From assembly GCA_021295785.1 (NCBI GenBank), contig JAGWBR010000010.1, positions 1 to 59,310 of the forward strand: a stretch of DNA of 59,310 nt, in the 5' to 3' direction. A program made the translations under genes and the position numbers. This document shows positions 46,240-59,263 of this stretch, in pieces (within the stretch, counting starts at the first letter, position 1; each line of letters begins with the position of its first letter). Under the pieces are notes generated by a model, which was not told the origin of the DNA, did not search any database, and saw only the letters and a program-made list of their open reading frames with translations. Source of the DNA: Gemmatimonadota bacterium (GTDB taxonomy: Bacteria; Gemmatimonadota; Gemmatimonadetes; Palauibacterales; Palauibacteraceae).

Positions 46240-47801
46240 CCGGGCCGGGCCGCGCGGCCCGAGGTCTCTGCGGAGTTTGCCGCCACGGGCGGACCGTGAC
46301 GAGCGACCGCGGGTCGGAGTTTCTGTTTTGCGAAATGTCGAGGGTCGATGATCGCTTCCGGCGTTATCCTGGTCTGCCCGTCATGACCTGCGACGGTTTT
46401 TCTGTCGTTCGGACGCGGTTCGCGCCGAGCCCCACGGGATCGCTGCACCTGGGTAACGCCCGCGCGGCCGCCCTGAACTGGCTGTTTGCGCGCAACCAAC
46501 GTGGGGCGTTCGTCCTGCGGATAGACGATACCGACCAAGAGCGTAACGTGCCCTCGGGCGAAGCCGACATCATCGAGGCGCTGCAGTGGCTCGGTCTTGA
46601 CCACGACGAGGGGCCAGACCGCGGGGGCGCGTTCGGGCCGTACCGCCAGTCCGAGCGGATTGAACGTCACCGCGAGCTGGCCCGCCAGCTTCTGGAATCG
46701 GGGCACGCCTTCCTGTGTTACTGCACGCGGGATGAGCTGCAGGCCCACCGAGCGGCGGCGATCGCAGCCGACCAACCGCCCGGCCACAGTCCTCACCGCG
46801 ACCTGTCTGACGAGCGGCGCCGCCGGTTTGAGGCGGAGGGCCGGAGCCCGGCGATCCGCCTGCGCGCCCCGGGCGGACCGATTGAGTACAGAGACCGGCT
46901 CAAGGGAGTGCTCTCCATCGATGGCGATGACCTGGGCGACCCGACCATCCTCCGGGCCGACGGGACGCCCACCTACAACTTTGCGTCCACGGCCGACGAT
47001 ATCGACATGCGAATCAGCCATGTCATCCGGGGCGTGGGACATCTGCCCAACACCCCCAAGCAGGTACTCATCTGCCGGGCCTTGGGCGCACAGCCGCCGG
47101 AGTTCGTGCACGTTCCGACCGTGCTGGCCCCGGGCGGCGGAAAACTGTCCAAGCGCCGTGGCGCGGCGTCGGTGCTTGACTACCGGGACCGGGGATTTCA
47201 TCCGGCCGGCGTGCTCAACTACCTGTCGTTGTTGTCGTGGTCCGCGGCAGACGGGACCGAGGTCATGGCCCCCGGGGAACTCATCGCCGGGATTGATCTG
47301 GACCGGCTCGGCGCGCATGACCCCGAACTGGACGAAAACAAGCTCGGGTGGCTGTCGGGCCAACACATTCGCCAGGAGGCACCGGAGGCTCTCGCCGCGA
47401 TGTGGCGCGGTTTCGGCGGTCTGGATGACCTGGGACTGGACGAAGATGACCTGCTGCGCGCCGCCGAGGTTTTTGCCCGGCGGACCCGTCTTCTGACCGA
47501 GGCCGGGCCGGAGCTGGAGGCCGTGTTTGGGGCGGGTTCGGCAGGTTGCCCCGATTCCGCCGGGGAACGCGAGGTTCTGCAACTGGTTGCGGATGCCTGG
47601 GCAGAAGCTCCCTGGCGTCCCGCCGAGCTCAAGCAAGCCATGCGAACAGCCATGAAGGCTTCCCCGGTAAGGGGCCGCGGGTTCTTCGGTCCGCTGCGCC
47701 GGGCACTCACGGGCCGTGACGAAGGCCCCGACCTGGCCGAAGTTGCCTATGCCCTGGGCAGGAGCCGGACCCTGCGCAGACTGACCGGGAAGCGCAGCTA
47801 G
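46236..47801 (+). CDS. gltX: Glutamyl-tRNA synthetase with N-terminal Cys-rich extension
   Basis: GltX charges tRNA-Glu. The catalytic core starts at VVRTRFAPSPTGSLHLGN (HIGH-type motif) and has KLSKRRG, the KMSKS equivalent, near residue 305. Before the core are about 56 residues with CGVC, FCEMS and TCDGF (Cys 12, 15, 32, 52) and the phrase DDRFRRYPGLPVM. The GTG overlaps the uvrC stop (GTGA), which favours translation of the whole 521-aa form; an ATG at 46383 would give core only. The extension resembles small stand-alone Cys-rich proteins I recall from high-GC bacteria. Confidence 0.92.
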   Translation: MTGPGRAARGLCGVCRHGRTVTSDRGSEFLFCEMSRVDDRFRRYPGLPVMTCDGFSVVRTRFAPSPTGSLHLGNARAAALNWLFARNQRGAFVLRIDDTDQERNVPSGEADIIEALQWLGLDHDEGPDRGGAFGPYRQSERIERHRELARQLLESGHAFLCYCTRDELQAHRAAAIAADQPPGHSPHRDLSDERRRRFEAEGRSPAIRLRAPGGPIEYRDRLKGVLSIDGDDLGDPTILRADGTPTYNFASTADDIDMRISHVIRGVGHLPNTPKQVLICRALGAQPPEFVHVPTVLAPGGGKLSKRRGAASVLDYRDRGFHPAGVLNYLSLLSWSAADGTEVMAPGELIAGIDLDRLGAHDPELDENKLGWLSGQHIRQEAPEALAAMWRGFGGLDDLGLDEDDLLRAAEVFARRTRLLTEAGPELEAVFGAGSAGCPDSAGEREVLQLVADAWAEAPWRPAELKQAMRTAMKASPVRGRGFFGPLRRALTGRDEGPDLAEVAYALGRSRTLRRLTGKRS

Positions 47802-48934
47802 TGACCTGGGCGCTGGAGTGCGGAGCCTGCGGGCGCGGCGCCGACCTGCACCTGGCCACGCTCTGTCCGGAATGCGCCAAGCCGCTGCTGGCCATCTATC
47901 CCCTGGCCAAGCTCGACGGGGCCGGGCTGCGCCGGCGCTGGGAAACCCGGGCTCCGGGTCCGTGGCGGTACCGCGAGATCATGCCGATCAGGGAACACGA
48001 ACAGCCGGTTACCCTGGGCGAGGGGGCCACGCCCTTGATTCCCGTGGAACCCGGCGGGGAACTGGCTGGACTCGACGTGCTGGTCAAAGACGAGGGCATG
48101 AACCCGACCGGCAGCTTCAAGGACAGGGGCATGGGCGCCGCGGTAACGCGCGCGTCGCTGGACGGCGTGGACCACTTCACGGCCCCCAGCGCCGGAAACG
48201 CGGGAGCGGCGCTCGCGGCCTTCGCCGCTCGCGCCGTCGCCAAAGCCCACGTGTTCGTGCCCAGCGATATCCCCGAGGGTGTGCTGCGCCGGTGCCGGCA
48301 CTACGGCGCGACCTGGGACGCGGTGGACGGCCTCATCGATGAGTGCGGCCGCCGGTCCGCCGAGTATTCCGCCGAAACGGGTGCATTCAACGTCTCGACC
48401 CTCAAGGAGCCCTACCGGATCGAGGGGAAGAAGACGATGATGCTTGAAATTGCCCAGGCCCTGGGCTGGCGGCTCCCCGACGCCGTCGTTTACCCGACTG
48501 GAGGCGGAACAGGGCTGATCGGCAGCCACAAGGCCGCCAGTGAACTGCGCGCGCTGGGGCTCGTATCGGGCAATTGCCGGCTTTACTCGGTCCAGGCCGC
48601 CGGGTGCGCTCCCATAGTTGATGCCTGGAACGCGGGAGCCTCCGCGGCCTCCGCCTGGGCAGACGCTCACACGGAGGCCTGGGGTCTCCGAGTGCCATCG
48701 GCCATCGGCGATTTCTTGATACTGCGGGCGATCAGGGAGTCCGGGGGCGGGGCCATTGCGGTGGACGACGGGTCCATGCGCGAAGGGGCGAGGGAACTGG
48801 GCAGCCTGGGAGTCGGCGCGGCCATCGAGGGAGGCGCAGCGATGGTTGCGGCCCGCCGGCTGGCCGCCCGGGGAGAACTGAAAACAGGGGAGACCGTCGT
48901 GCTGTTCAACACGGCTCACCTTCTTACATACTGA
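47801..48934 (+). CDS. thrC: Threonine synthase
   Basis: ThrC converts O-phosphohomoserine to threonine with PLP. The 377-aa protein begins with a zinc-ribbon-like CGAC and CPEC (Cys 7, 10, 22, 25), as in many threonine synthases, then LGEGATPLIPV, the PLP lysine in NPTGSFKDRG, the APSAGNAGAALAAF substrate loop and YPTGGGTGLIG for the phosphate. The GTG shares one base with the gltX stop. Confidence 0.92.
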   Translation: MTWALECGACGRGADLHLATLCPECAKPLLAIYPLAKLDGAGLRRRWETRAPGPWRYREIMPIREHEQPVTLGEGATPLIPVEPGGELAGLDVLVKDEGMNPTGSFKDRGMGAAVTRASLDGVDHFTAPSAGNAGAALAAFAARAVAKAHVFVPSDIPEGVLRRCRHYGATWDAVDGLIDECGRRSAEYSAETGAFNVSTLKEPYRIEGKKTMMLEIAQALGWRLPDAVVYPTGGGTGLIGSHKAASELRALGLVSGNCRLYSVQAAGCAPIVDAWNAGASAASAWADAHTEAWGLRVPSAIGDFLILRAIRESGGGAIAVDDGSMREGARELGSLGVGAAIEGGAAMVAARRLAARGELKTGETVVLFNTAHLLTY

Positions 48935-52599
<3,665 letters not shown>

Positions 52600-52630
52600 C
52601 ACCTTCCGCGACCGGTGTCTCTTCCCGTGG

Positions 52631-52660
52631 TTGACGTGCGAGCAGTATCCGACCTACCTT
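52631..52660 (+). promoter_or_regulatory. Possible promoter for the metal efflux cassette
   Basis: TTGACG at 52631-52636 is followed after 17-18 bases by CTACCT or TACCTT. It lies in the 66-base gap after the dehydrogenase gene. The predicted transcription start falls at or next to the ATG of the His-rich protein, so the transcript might be leaderless; no ribosome binding site is seen before that ATG. Confidence 0.35.
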
Positions 52661-52665
52661 GCCGA

Positions 52666-53016
52666 ATGCACCGCTCGATCGCCCTTGTTGTATTTCTGGC
52701 CCTTTCGTGGTCCCAACTGGTTGCATTGCGTTGTGACATGGGAGAGGGTATGGCCGGTCATTTTGCGGCCCGTGCGGACGCTCATCACCCCGCTCCCGCG
52801 GGCGACACCCCCCACACCCCCCACCCCTCCAACCACGGCGGCAGCCACGGCTGCCTGATGATCATGGCCTGCGGTTTCGCCCCGGTTCGGGAAGCCCGCC
52901 CGCCCGCCATCATCAGCCTCCCCGCCGTCTTCTTCCCGGCGGCTTTCCCCACCCCGCCCACCCCCGTCGCTGCCGACCTGGCAGTCGAGACACCCCCTCC
53001 CCGCCACACGGTGTGA
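52666..53016 (+). CDS. Small exported His-rich protein, putative metal binder
   Basis: The 116-aa product starts with a hydrophobic segment (MHRSIALVVFLALSWSQLVA) that could be a signal peptide or anchor. It is followed by CDMGEGM, a His-rich stretch (HHPAPAGDTPHTPHPSNHGG) and HGCLMIMACGFAP, then a Pro-rich tail. The His, Cys and Met content fits copper or silver binding. It leads the CusCBA-type genes, separated by 110 bases without a gene. No named family is recognised. Confidence 0.6.
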   Translation: MHRSIALVVFLALSWSQLVALRCDMGEGMAGHFAARADAHHPAPAGDTPHTPHPSNHGGSHGCLMIMACGFAPVREARPPAIISLPAVFFPAAFPTPPTPVAADLAVETPPPRHTV

Positions 53017-53126
53017 CCCCCCGCGTCCCGTCCGGGGCGCACCACACACCTGAAGGTCACCCGAGCAGGCCCCCTCCCGTCGGGAGACGGCCGCTCCGTC
53101 GGTGAACCATCCATGGCGAGGAGAAC

Positions 53127-54449
53127 ATGTCCATCCTGCGAACCCTGGCGGTCGCCTCCGCGATCGCCGTTTCGGCATACATCACCCCACCGCGCGCAGC
53201 GGCGCAGTCGCCGTCCTATGCGACCCACGGCGATGCGACCCTGGCCGCATTCATCAACGAAGCGCTGGAAGGGAACCCGCGCGTGCGCGCCGCGCTTCTG
53301 GAGACTCGGGCGGCCGAGTCGCGCACGGCGCAGGCCGCGACCCTGCCCGATCCCGTGCTTTCCTTCACCCAACACATGCTCGGGCCTCAGACCCGGGTCG
53401 GCCCTCAGTTCTCGAGCGTCTCGGTCACCCAGTCGCTCCCCTGGTTCGGCACGCTGTCAGACCGCCGGGCGATCGCGGCGGCGGCGGCGGCCATGCAGAG
53501 CGAGTCGTACCAGGAACAGCGCGCCGAAGTCGTCCGCCAGGTCAAGCTGGCCTACTACGACCTCGCGTACTTCGACGAGGCGCTCCGGATCACGGGGGAG
53601 GAGGAGCAACTCCTGCTTCACTACGAAGCGCTGGCCCGGGCCCGCTACTCGCAGGGATTCGGGCAACAGCAGGAGGTCGTCAAGCTCCAGGCCGGGGTCA
53701 CCCGGGTCCTGAACCGGCGGCAGGAGCTGCTCCGGCAGCGCACCGACTTCGAAGCCCTGCTCAATGTGCTGGCGGACCGTCCGGTGAATACGCCAGTGCC
53801 GCCGGTGACGATCGGCGAGCTGCCGGCGGTCGCCCTGGACGACGAGCAACTCCACGCGACCGGGCTGGGTGAGCGGCCCGAGGTGCGGTCGGCCCGGCTC
53901 CGGATCGAGCGCGACGAACACGGAGTGAGCCTGGCGCGGCGGCGGTACCGCCCCGGCCTGGCGGTCGGCGTCGCCTGGGGCAACGTGCTTGGCCGCCGTG
54001 ACGACCCGGGCCGCGAGAATCCACCGCCGGGCAACGGCCGCGACACCTGGAGCCTCACACTCGGAGCCAGCCTCCCCGTCTTCCGGGGCAGCTACGACGC
54101 GGGGGTCCGGGAGGCGGCCGCGCGGGTGTCCGCTGCCGAGGAGGCATACCGCGACGCGGTCAACGGCGTGGCGCTGGCGGTTCGTTCGACCGCGTTCCGC
54201 ATCATGACGATCGAGGGGCAGCTGGCTCTCTTCGAGCGCGCCCTTCTCCCACAGGCCGAACAGGCGCTGCGAGCCACCGAGGAGGCTTATTCGGGTGGAG
54301 TAACCGGGGTGCTGGAGCTGCTGGACAGCGAAGAGATGCTGCTCAACGTGCGTCTCGGCCTCGCGCGGTTGCGGGCCGACTACATGAAGGCGCTGGCCGA
54401 GATGGAACGGGCCATCGGCTCGCCGTTTCCGGAGGAGGAGGGATCGTGA
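53127..54449 (+). CDS. TolC/CusC-like outer membrane efflux protein
   Basis: The protein forms the outer-membrane channel of the tripartite metal pump encoded by the next two genes. The 440-aa product has a signal peptide (LAVASAIAVSAYI through AAA), and the two coiled-coil repeats of the OEP family (LEGNPRVRAALLETRAAESR; LGERPEVRSARLRIERDEHG), with YSGGVTGVLELLDSEEMLLN near the end. It starts after AGGAG and overlaps the adaptor gene as GTGA. Confidence 0.9.
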   Translation: MSILRTLAVASAIAVSAYITPPRAAAQSPSYATHGDATLAAFINEALEGNPRVRAALLETRAAESRTAQAATLPDPVLSFTQHMLGPQTRVGPQFSSVSVTQSLPWFGTLSDRRAIAAAAAAMQSESYQEQRAEVVRQVKLAYYDLAYFDEALRITGEEEQLLLHYEALARARYSQGFGQQQEVVKLQAGVTRVLNRRQELLRQRTDFEALLNVLADRPVNTPVPPVTIGELPAVALDDEQLHATGLGERPEVRSARLRIERDEHGVSLARRRYRPGLAVGVAWGNVLGRRDDPGRENPPPGNGRDTWSLTLGASLPVFRGSYDAGVREAAARVSAAEEAYRDAVNGVALAVRSTAFRIMTIEGQLALFERALLPQAEQALRATEEAYSGGVTGVLELLDSEEMLLNVRLGLARLRADYMKALAEMERAIGSPFPEEEGS

Positions 54450-55837
54450 CCGGCACGAGGAACATCCACAAGCTCCTGTCCGTGGCGATCGGCGTGGCGA
54501 TCGGTGCGGGCGGAACGGTGCTGCTGGTACGGTGCGGTGCGAACGGCACCCCGGGGACGGCGGGGGATCACGGCGCCCGGGAGGGGATGGCCATCCCCGG
54601 AGAGTCGGACCCACCCGCCGAAGCCTCCGGGGAGCGCGAGGTCCTCTACTGGCGCGCCCCGATGGATCCCAACTACACCTCTGACCGTCCCGGCAAGTCC
54701 CCCATGGGGATGGACCTCGTCCCCGTTTACGCGGACGACGCCACCACGGATGGTGGCATCCGGGTCAGCCGGAGCTTCCTGCAGAACTTCGCGGTCCGCA
54801 CCGCCAGGGTGCACCGCGGCAACCTTCCCGTATCCATCCGCACCGTCGGGATCCTGGCGCACAACGAGGAGCGGGTTGTTTCGGTGCAGACCAAGTACGA
54901 GGGATGGATCGAACGGGCCAGCGTCAACAACGTCGGCGAGACGGTCGAGCGGGGCGACGTGCTCTTCGAGATATACAGCCCGCAGCTGGTCACCACGCAG
55001 CGCGAGTTCCTGGGCGCGATGGAGTACGTGGGGCGACTGCGGGACGGCGGCGCCTACGCGCAAGCGATCGAACGGGCGCAGTCGCTACTGGAGGCGGCCC
55101 GGGAAAGGCTCCTCTACTGGGACATGACCGAGGGGCAGATCGACGCGCTTGCCGAGTCGGGCAGTGTTACGCGAACGGTAACGGTTTTCGCGCCGGCCAC
55201 GGGCTTCATCGTCGACAAGATCGGCGACTCGATGGAAGGGATGAAGCTCAGTCCCGGAATGACCGTCCTCAAGATTGCCGACCACTCCACCCTCTGGGCC
55301 GAGACCGAGTTCTACGAGGACGATCTGCGGCATGTGCGCGAGAGGCAGGCGGTCGTGGTCGATGCCGACGCCTTTCCGGGACGGGAGTGGAGCGGCCGGA
55401 TTCTTTTCTTCCGCCCGGCCGTGAACCCGCAGACCAGGACGCTTACCGCCTTCGTCGAGGTTGCCAATCCCGACCTGCGGCTCAGGCCGATGATGTACGT
55501 GAACGTGGCCGTGCGCACCACCGGGGCGGCGGATGTGGTGATGGCGCCCGCCGAGGCGGTACTGCACAGCGGGACCCGCACGGTCGTGATCGTGGCGAAG
55601 GGGGGTGGGGTGTTCGAGCCGCGCGAAGTGATGCTCGGCGTCGAGAGCGAGGGGATGGTGGAGATCGCTTCGGGGATTGCCGAGGGTGAGACCGTCGTGG
55701 TTTCGTCGCAATTCCTGATCGATTCCGAAGCGAATCTGAGAGCGGCGATTTCGCAGGTGCTGGGCGGTGCGGAAGAGGGGGACTCCCCGAGGGCGGGCGA
55801 CTCCGCGGCAGCGGACGCCCACCGGCACCACCACTGA
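54446..55837 (+). CDS. CusB-like RND efflux periplasmic adaptor
   Basis: The adaptor links the RND pump to the outer-membrane channel and can hand over metal. After a membrane span near the N-terminus comes the CusB-type heavy-metal-binding motif YWRAPMDPNYTSDRPGKSPM, then MGMDLVPVY, with Met residues in place of Cys, as in CusB. The barrel-sandwich and beta-barrel segments include VQTKYEGWIERASVNNVGET and SIRTVGILAHNEE. The C-terminus ends in DAHRHHH, a possible metal tail. The start is a GTG. Confidence 0.92.
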   Translation: MTGTRNIHKLLSVAIGVAIGAGGTVLLVRCGANGTPGTAGDHGAREGMAIPGESDPPAEASGEREVLYWRAPMDPNYTSDRPGKSPMGMDLVPVYADDATTDGGIRVSRSFLQNFAVRTARVHRGNLPVSIRTVGILAHNEERVVSVQTKYEGWIERASVNNVGETVERGDVLFEIYSPQLVTTQREFLGAMEYVGRLRDGGAYAQAIERAQSLLEAARERLLYWDMTEGQIDALAESGSVTRTVTVFAPATGFIVDKIGDSMEGMKLSPGMTVLKIADHSTLWAETEFYEDDLRHVRERQAVVVDADAFPGREWSGRILFFRPAVNPQTRTLTAFVEVANPDLRLRPMMYVNVAVRTTGAADVVMAPAEAVLHSGTRTVVIVAKGGGVFEPREVMLGVESEGMVEIASGIAEGETVVVSSQFLIDSEANLRAAISQVLGGAEEGDSPRAGDSAAADAHRHHH

Positions 55838-55850
55838 GGGAGGTCCGCCC

Positions 55851-58800
55851 ATGTTCGCGCACATCATAGACTGGTCGATCCGGAACCGTTTCCTCGTCAT
55901 CTTCGGCACGCTCTTCATCGTTGCGGGGGGCACCTTCTCGCTTACCCGCACGCCCATCGATGCCATCCCCGACCTGTCCGACGTCCAGGTCATAATCCAG
56001 ACCGAGTATCCCGGGCAGGCCCCTCGCATCGTCGAGGACCAGGTCACCTATCCCCTCACGACACAGATGCTGTCGGCGCCCTTCGCGCAGGTGGTGCGCG
56101 GGTACTCGTTCTTCGGCGTGTCCTTCGTGTACGTCATCTTCGAGGACGGGACCGACCTCTACTGGGCCCGCAGCCGCGTGCTCGAATACCTGAACTCGAT
56201 CGCCGGCCAGCTGCCGCCCGGCGTAACCCCCGAACTCGGTCCCGACGCTACGGGCGTGGGCTGGGCCTTCATGTACGCGCTCCACTCCGACCGGCACGAC
56301 CTCGGCGAGCTGCGTTCGATCCAGGACTGGTTCCTCAAGTACGAACTGACGGCGGTACCGGGGGTGTCGGAGGTGGCCAGCGTGGGGGGGTTCGTGCGCC
56401 AGTACCAGGTGACGGTAGACCCGAACCGGCTGCGCGCCTTCGACCTGCCGATATCCGCGATCCGCACCGCCATCCGGGAGAGCAACCGCGACGTGGGGGG
56501 CGGACTGATCGAGGTGGCCGAGAAGGAGTTCATGATCCGGGGGCTGGGGTACATCCGGTCGGTGGACGACATTCGCCGGATCGGCCTCGGGGTGGGGCGG
56601 GGCGGGACTCCGATTCTGCTGGAGGATGTGGCGCGGGTGAGCCTGGGGCCGGAGAGCCGGCGTGGGCTGGCCGAGTGGAACGGGGAGGGTGAGACGGTCG
56701 GTGGGATTGTCGTGGTGCGGCCCGGGGCGGATACCCGGCGCGTGATCCGGGACGTGAAGGTCAGGCTGGACGAGATCGCGCCGGGGCTGCCGGAGGGCGT
56801 CCGGATCGAGGTCGCGTACGACCGCACCTCGCTGATCGACCGCGCGGTGGGAAGCATCCGCATGAGCCTGGCGCAGCAGCTGCTGATCGTGGGGCTGGTG
56901 TGCCTGGTCTTCCTGTTCCACCTGCGGAGCGGGTTGGTGGCGGTGATCGCGCTGCCGGTGGGCATTCTGCTCGCGATGATCGTGGTGCACCTGCAGGGGC
57001 TGACGCTCAACATCATGTCGCTGGGCGGGATCGCGGTCGCGATCGGGACCATGGTGGACGCCGGGATCGTGATGGTCGAGAACGCGCACAGGCACCTGGC
57101 GCGGAACGGGGGGCGCAGACCGCACTGGGAGATCATCGCGCGTGCGGCGAGGGAGGTCGGCCCGTCTCTCTTCTTCGCGCTGTTGGTGATCACGGTGTCG
57201 TTCATGCCGGTGTTCACGCTGGAGGCGCAGGAGGGGAGGCTCTTCAAGCCGCTCGCGTTTACCAAGACGTACGCGATGGCGGCGGCGGCGCTGTTGTCGG
57301 TGACGCTGGTGCCGGTGCTGGTGGGGTACTGGGTGCGGGGCAGGATCCGGCCCGCGACGAGTACGCCGGTGGGGCGACTGTTGGGTGGGGTGTACCGGCC
57401 GGTGCTGGGGTTCGTGTTGAAGCGGCGCAGGTGGGTGATGGTGGGGGCAGTGGTGGGGCTGGGGGTGACGCTGGTGCCTCTGTCACGCCTGGGGTCGGAG
57501 TTCATGCCGCCGCTCTGGGAGGGCGACCTGCTCTACATGCCCACGACGCTCCCGGGCGTGTCGATCACCGAGGCCCGCGAGATTCTGCAGCAGACGGATC
57601 GCATCATCTACACGTTTCCGGAGGTGCGGCACGTGTTCGGGAAGGTGGGACGGGCGAACTCGGCGACCGATCCCGCGCCTCTGTCAATGATCGAGACGAC
57701 GATCGCGCTCAAGCCACGCGGCGAATGGCGGCCCGGGATGACGCCGGAGAGGCTGATCGAGGAGCTGGACGCGGCGCTGCGAATCCCCGGCCTGACGAAC
57801 GCGTGGACCATGCCGATCCGTGCCCGCATCGACATGCTGTCCACCGGGATCCGCACGCCGGTGGGGATCAAGCTCGCGGGACCGGATCTGGCGGAACTGG
57901 AACGGCTGGGGCGCGAAGTGGAGGCCGTCGTGCGGAACGTTCCGGGCACCGCCAGCGTGTACGCGGACCGGGTGATGGGCGGCAACTACCTCGACTTCGC
58001 GATCGACCGGGTGGCCATTGCGCGGCACGGCCTGACCATACGCGACGTGCAGGAGGTCATCCAGACGGCGATCGGCGGGTTGAACGTGACGACCACGGTC
58101 GAGGGGCTCGAACGCTACCCGGTCAATCTGCGCTACAGCCGCGAACTGCGCGACGATCTTCCCGCGCTGAGGTCGGTCCTGGTCGCCACGCCCGAAGGCC
58201 ACCAGGTGCCGCTCGGGCGACTGGCCGACATGAAGTACGTGGTCGGCCCGCCGAGCATCAAGAGCGAGGGGGCGAAGCCGAACGCGTGGGTCTACATCGA
58301 CATCCGCGACATTGATGTGGGCAGTTACGTGCAGGCGGCCCGGGAGAGGGTGGCGGCGGTCGATCTGCCGCCCGGTTATACGCTCTCGTGGAGCGGCCAG
58401 TACGAATACCTGGAACGGGCAGAGCGGCGACTGACCTACGTCATCCCCCTCACCCTGCTCCTGATCTTCGTCCTCATCTTCCTGACCACCCGTTCCGTCA
58501 TCGAGACCGTCCTGGTGCTGCTGGGCGTCCCCTTCGCGGTCGCCGGATCGTTCTGGTTCCTGCACATCCTGGGCTACGACCTGAGCATCGCGGTTTGGGT
58601 GGGGATCATCGCGCTGGCCGGTCTCTACGCCGAGACCGCGATCGTCTTCCTCCTGTACCTGAACGTCTCCACGGACGACTACCGCGACCGCGGCCTCCTC
58701 ACCGGACGGAGCGCGCTCAGGCAGGCGATCCGGCGCGGCGCGGTCCAGCGCGTCCGTCCCATCATGATGACGATCGCCACCGATGTGATCGGGCTGCTGC

Positions 58801-58961
58801 CGATCATGTGGAGCGCGGGCGCTGGGGCCGATGTGATGAAGCGCATCGCGGCGCCGCTGATGGGTGGGGTGGTGACGTCGGGGGTGGTGGTGCTGGTGTT
58901 GTTTCCGGTGGCGTTCTATGTGTGGAAGGGGCGGGGGTTGGCTCGAGGCGCCAAACCCTGA
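55851..58961 (+). CDS. CusA-like heavy metal efflux RND transporter
   Basis: This 1036-aa inner-membrane pump has 12 spans in two halves and two large periplasmic loops. The fourth-span motif is AIGTMVDAGIVMVENAH, the CusA (Cu/Ag) form, and lacks the extra Asp seen in CzcA pumps for Zn/Co/Ni. Three Met residues fall in the segments LSMIETT, RIDMLSTG and RVMGGNY, which by local alignment from memory correspond to the CusA Met triad. The ATG follows GAGGGAGG. Substrate Cu(I)/Ag(I) is therefore likely. No sensor or regulator gene is seen in the cassette. Confidence 0.92.
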   Translation: MFAHIIDWSIRNRFLVIFGTLFIVAGGTFSLTRTPIDAIPDLSDVQVIIQTEYPGQAPRIVEDQVTYPLTTQMLSAPFAQVVRGYSFFGVSFVYVIFEDGTDLYWARSRVLEYLNSIAGQLPPGVTPELGPDATGVGWAFMYALHSDRHDLGELRSIQDWFLKYELTAVPGVSEVASVGGFVRQYQVTVDPNRLRAFDLPISAIRTAIRESNRDVGGGLIEVAEKEFMIRGLGYIRSVDDIRRIGLGVGRGGTPILLEDVARVSLGPESRRGLAEWNGEGETVGGIVVVRPGADTRRVIRDVKVRLDEIAPGLPEGVRIEVAYDRTSLIDRAVGSIRMSLAQQLLIVGLVCLVFLFHLRSGLVAVIALPVGILLAMIVVHLQGLTLNIMSLGGIAVAIGTMVDAGIVMVENAHRHLARNGGRRPHWEIIARAAREVGPSLFFALLVITVSFMPVFTLEAQEGRLFKPLAFTKTYAMAAAALLSVTLVPVLVGYWVRGRIRPATSTPVGRLLGGVYRPVLGFVLKRRRWVMVGAVVGLGVTLVPLSRLGSEFMPPLWEGDLLYMPTTLPGVSITEAREILQQTDRIIYTFPEVRHVFGKVGRANSATDPAPLSMIETTIALKPRGEWRPGMTPERLIEELDAALRIPGLTNAWTMPIRARIDMLSTGIRTPVGIKLAGPDLAELERLGREVEAVVRNVPGTASVYADRVMGGNYLDFAIDRVAIARHGLTIRDVQEVIQTAIGGLNVTTTVEGLERYPVNLRYSRELRDDLPALRSVLVATPEGHQVPLGRLADMKYVVGPPSIKSEGAKPNAWVYIDIRDIDVGSYVQAARERVAAVDLPPGYTLSWSGQYEYLERAERRLTYVIPLTLLLIFVLIFLTTRSVIETVLVLLGVPFAVAGSFWFLHILGYDLSIAVWVGIIALAGLYAETAIVFLLYLNVSTDDYRDRGLLTGRSALRQAIRRGAVQRVRPIMMTIATDVIGLLPIMWSAGAGADVMKRIAAPLMGGVVTSGVVVLVLFPVAFYVWKGRGLARGAKP

Positions 58962-59263
58962 CGTAACGGCGACGATCTCAGCCGGGTGTTCCCGGAAGTG
59001 GCGCTGGCGCTCGGCAAGCTTCCCTGGCGCGGCTATTGGAGCTGTTGGGAGGCTAGCGCACCGGCAAACGGTCCGAGGTGCCCAGCTCATGCGGCATGCC
59101 GGGGCTGTGCGAGTGCCTGAGCCGTCATGATAATGTATTATCGTTTGTAATACGACCTGACTACGGGCGATCGAGCCTCTCGATTCCCGGGACCCAGGAG
59201 GAGATGGCGGAGAGGGCGAGAACGGACCACTGACGTGCTCTCGCATAGCCGGAAGGAGATCAG
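58962..59263. other. Gap after the efflux cassette
   Basis: No intact gene is seen. Bases from about 58970 translate as DDLSRVFPEVALALGKLPW and onward for some 40 codons without a clear start or family match, possibly a gene remnant. From 59125 the sequence turns AT-rich, unlike the rest of the window, with overlapping inverted repeats, and a ribosome binding site follows at 59251-59258. Confidence 0.5.
59129..59153. promoter_or_regulatory. Overlapping inverted repeats, possible operator and promoter
   Basis: GATAAT-GT-ATTATC (59129-59142) and GTATTA-N7-TAATAC (59135-59153) are two perfect inverted repeats that share bases. The AT-rich symmetry resembles binding sites of Fur/Zur-type regulators. 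TATTAT at 59136-59141 could also be a -10 box. It lies about 110 bases before the next gene start. Confidence 0.4.

Noticed and set aside
55482-59246. Long minus-strand frames opposite cusB and cusA
   Set aside because: They are His/Arg/Pro-rich mirror frames of a clear RND pump and show no domain of their own.
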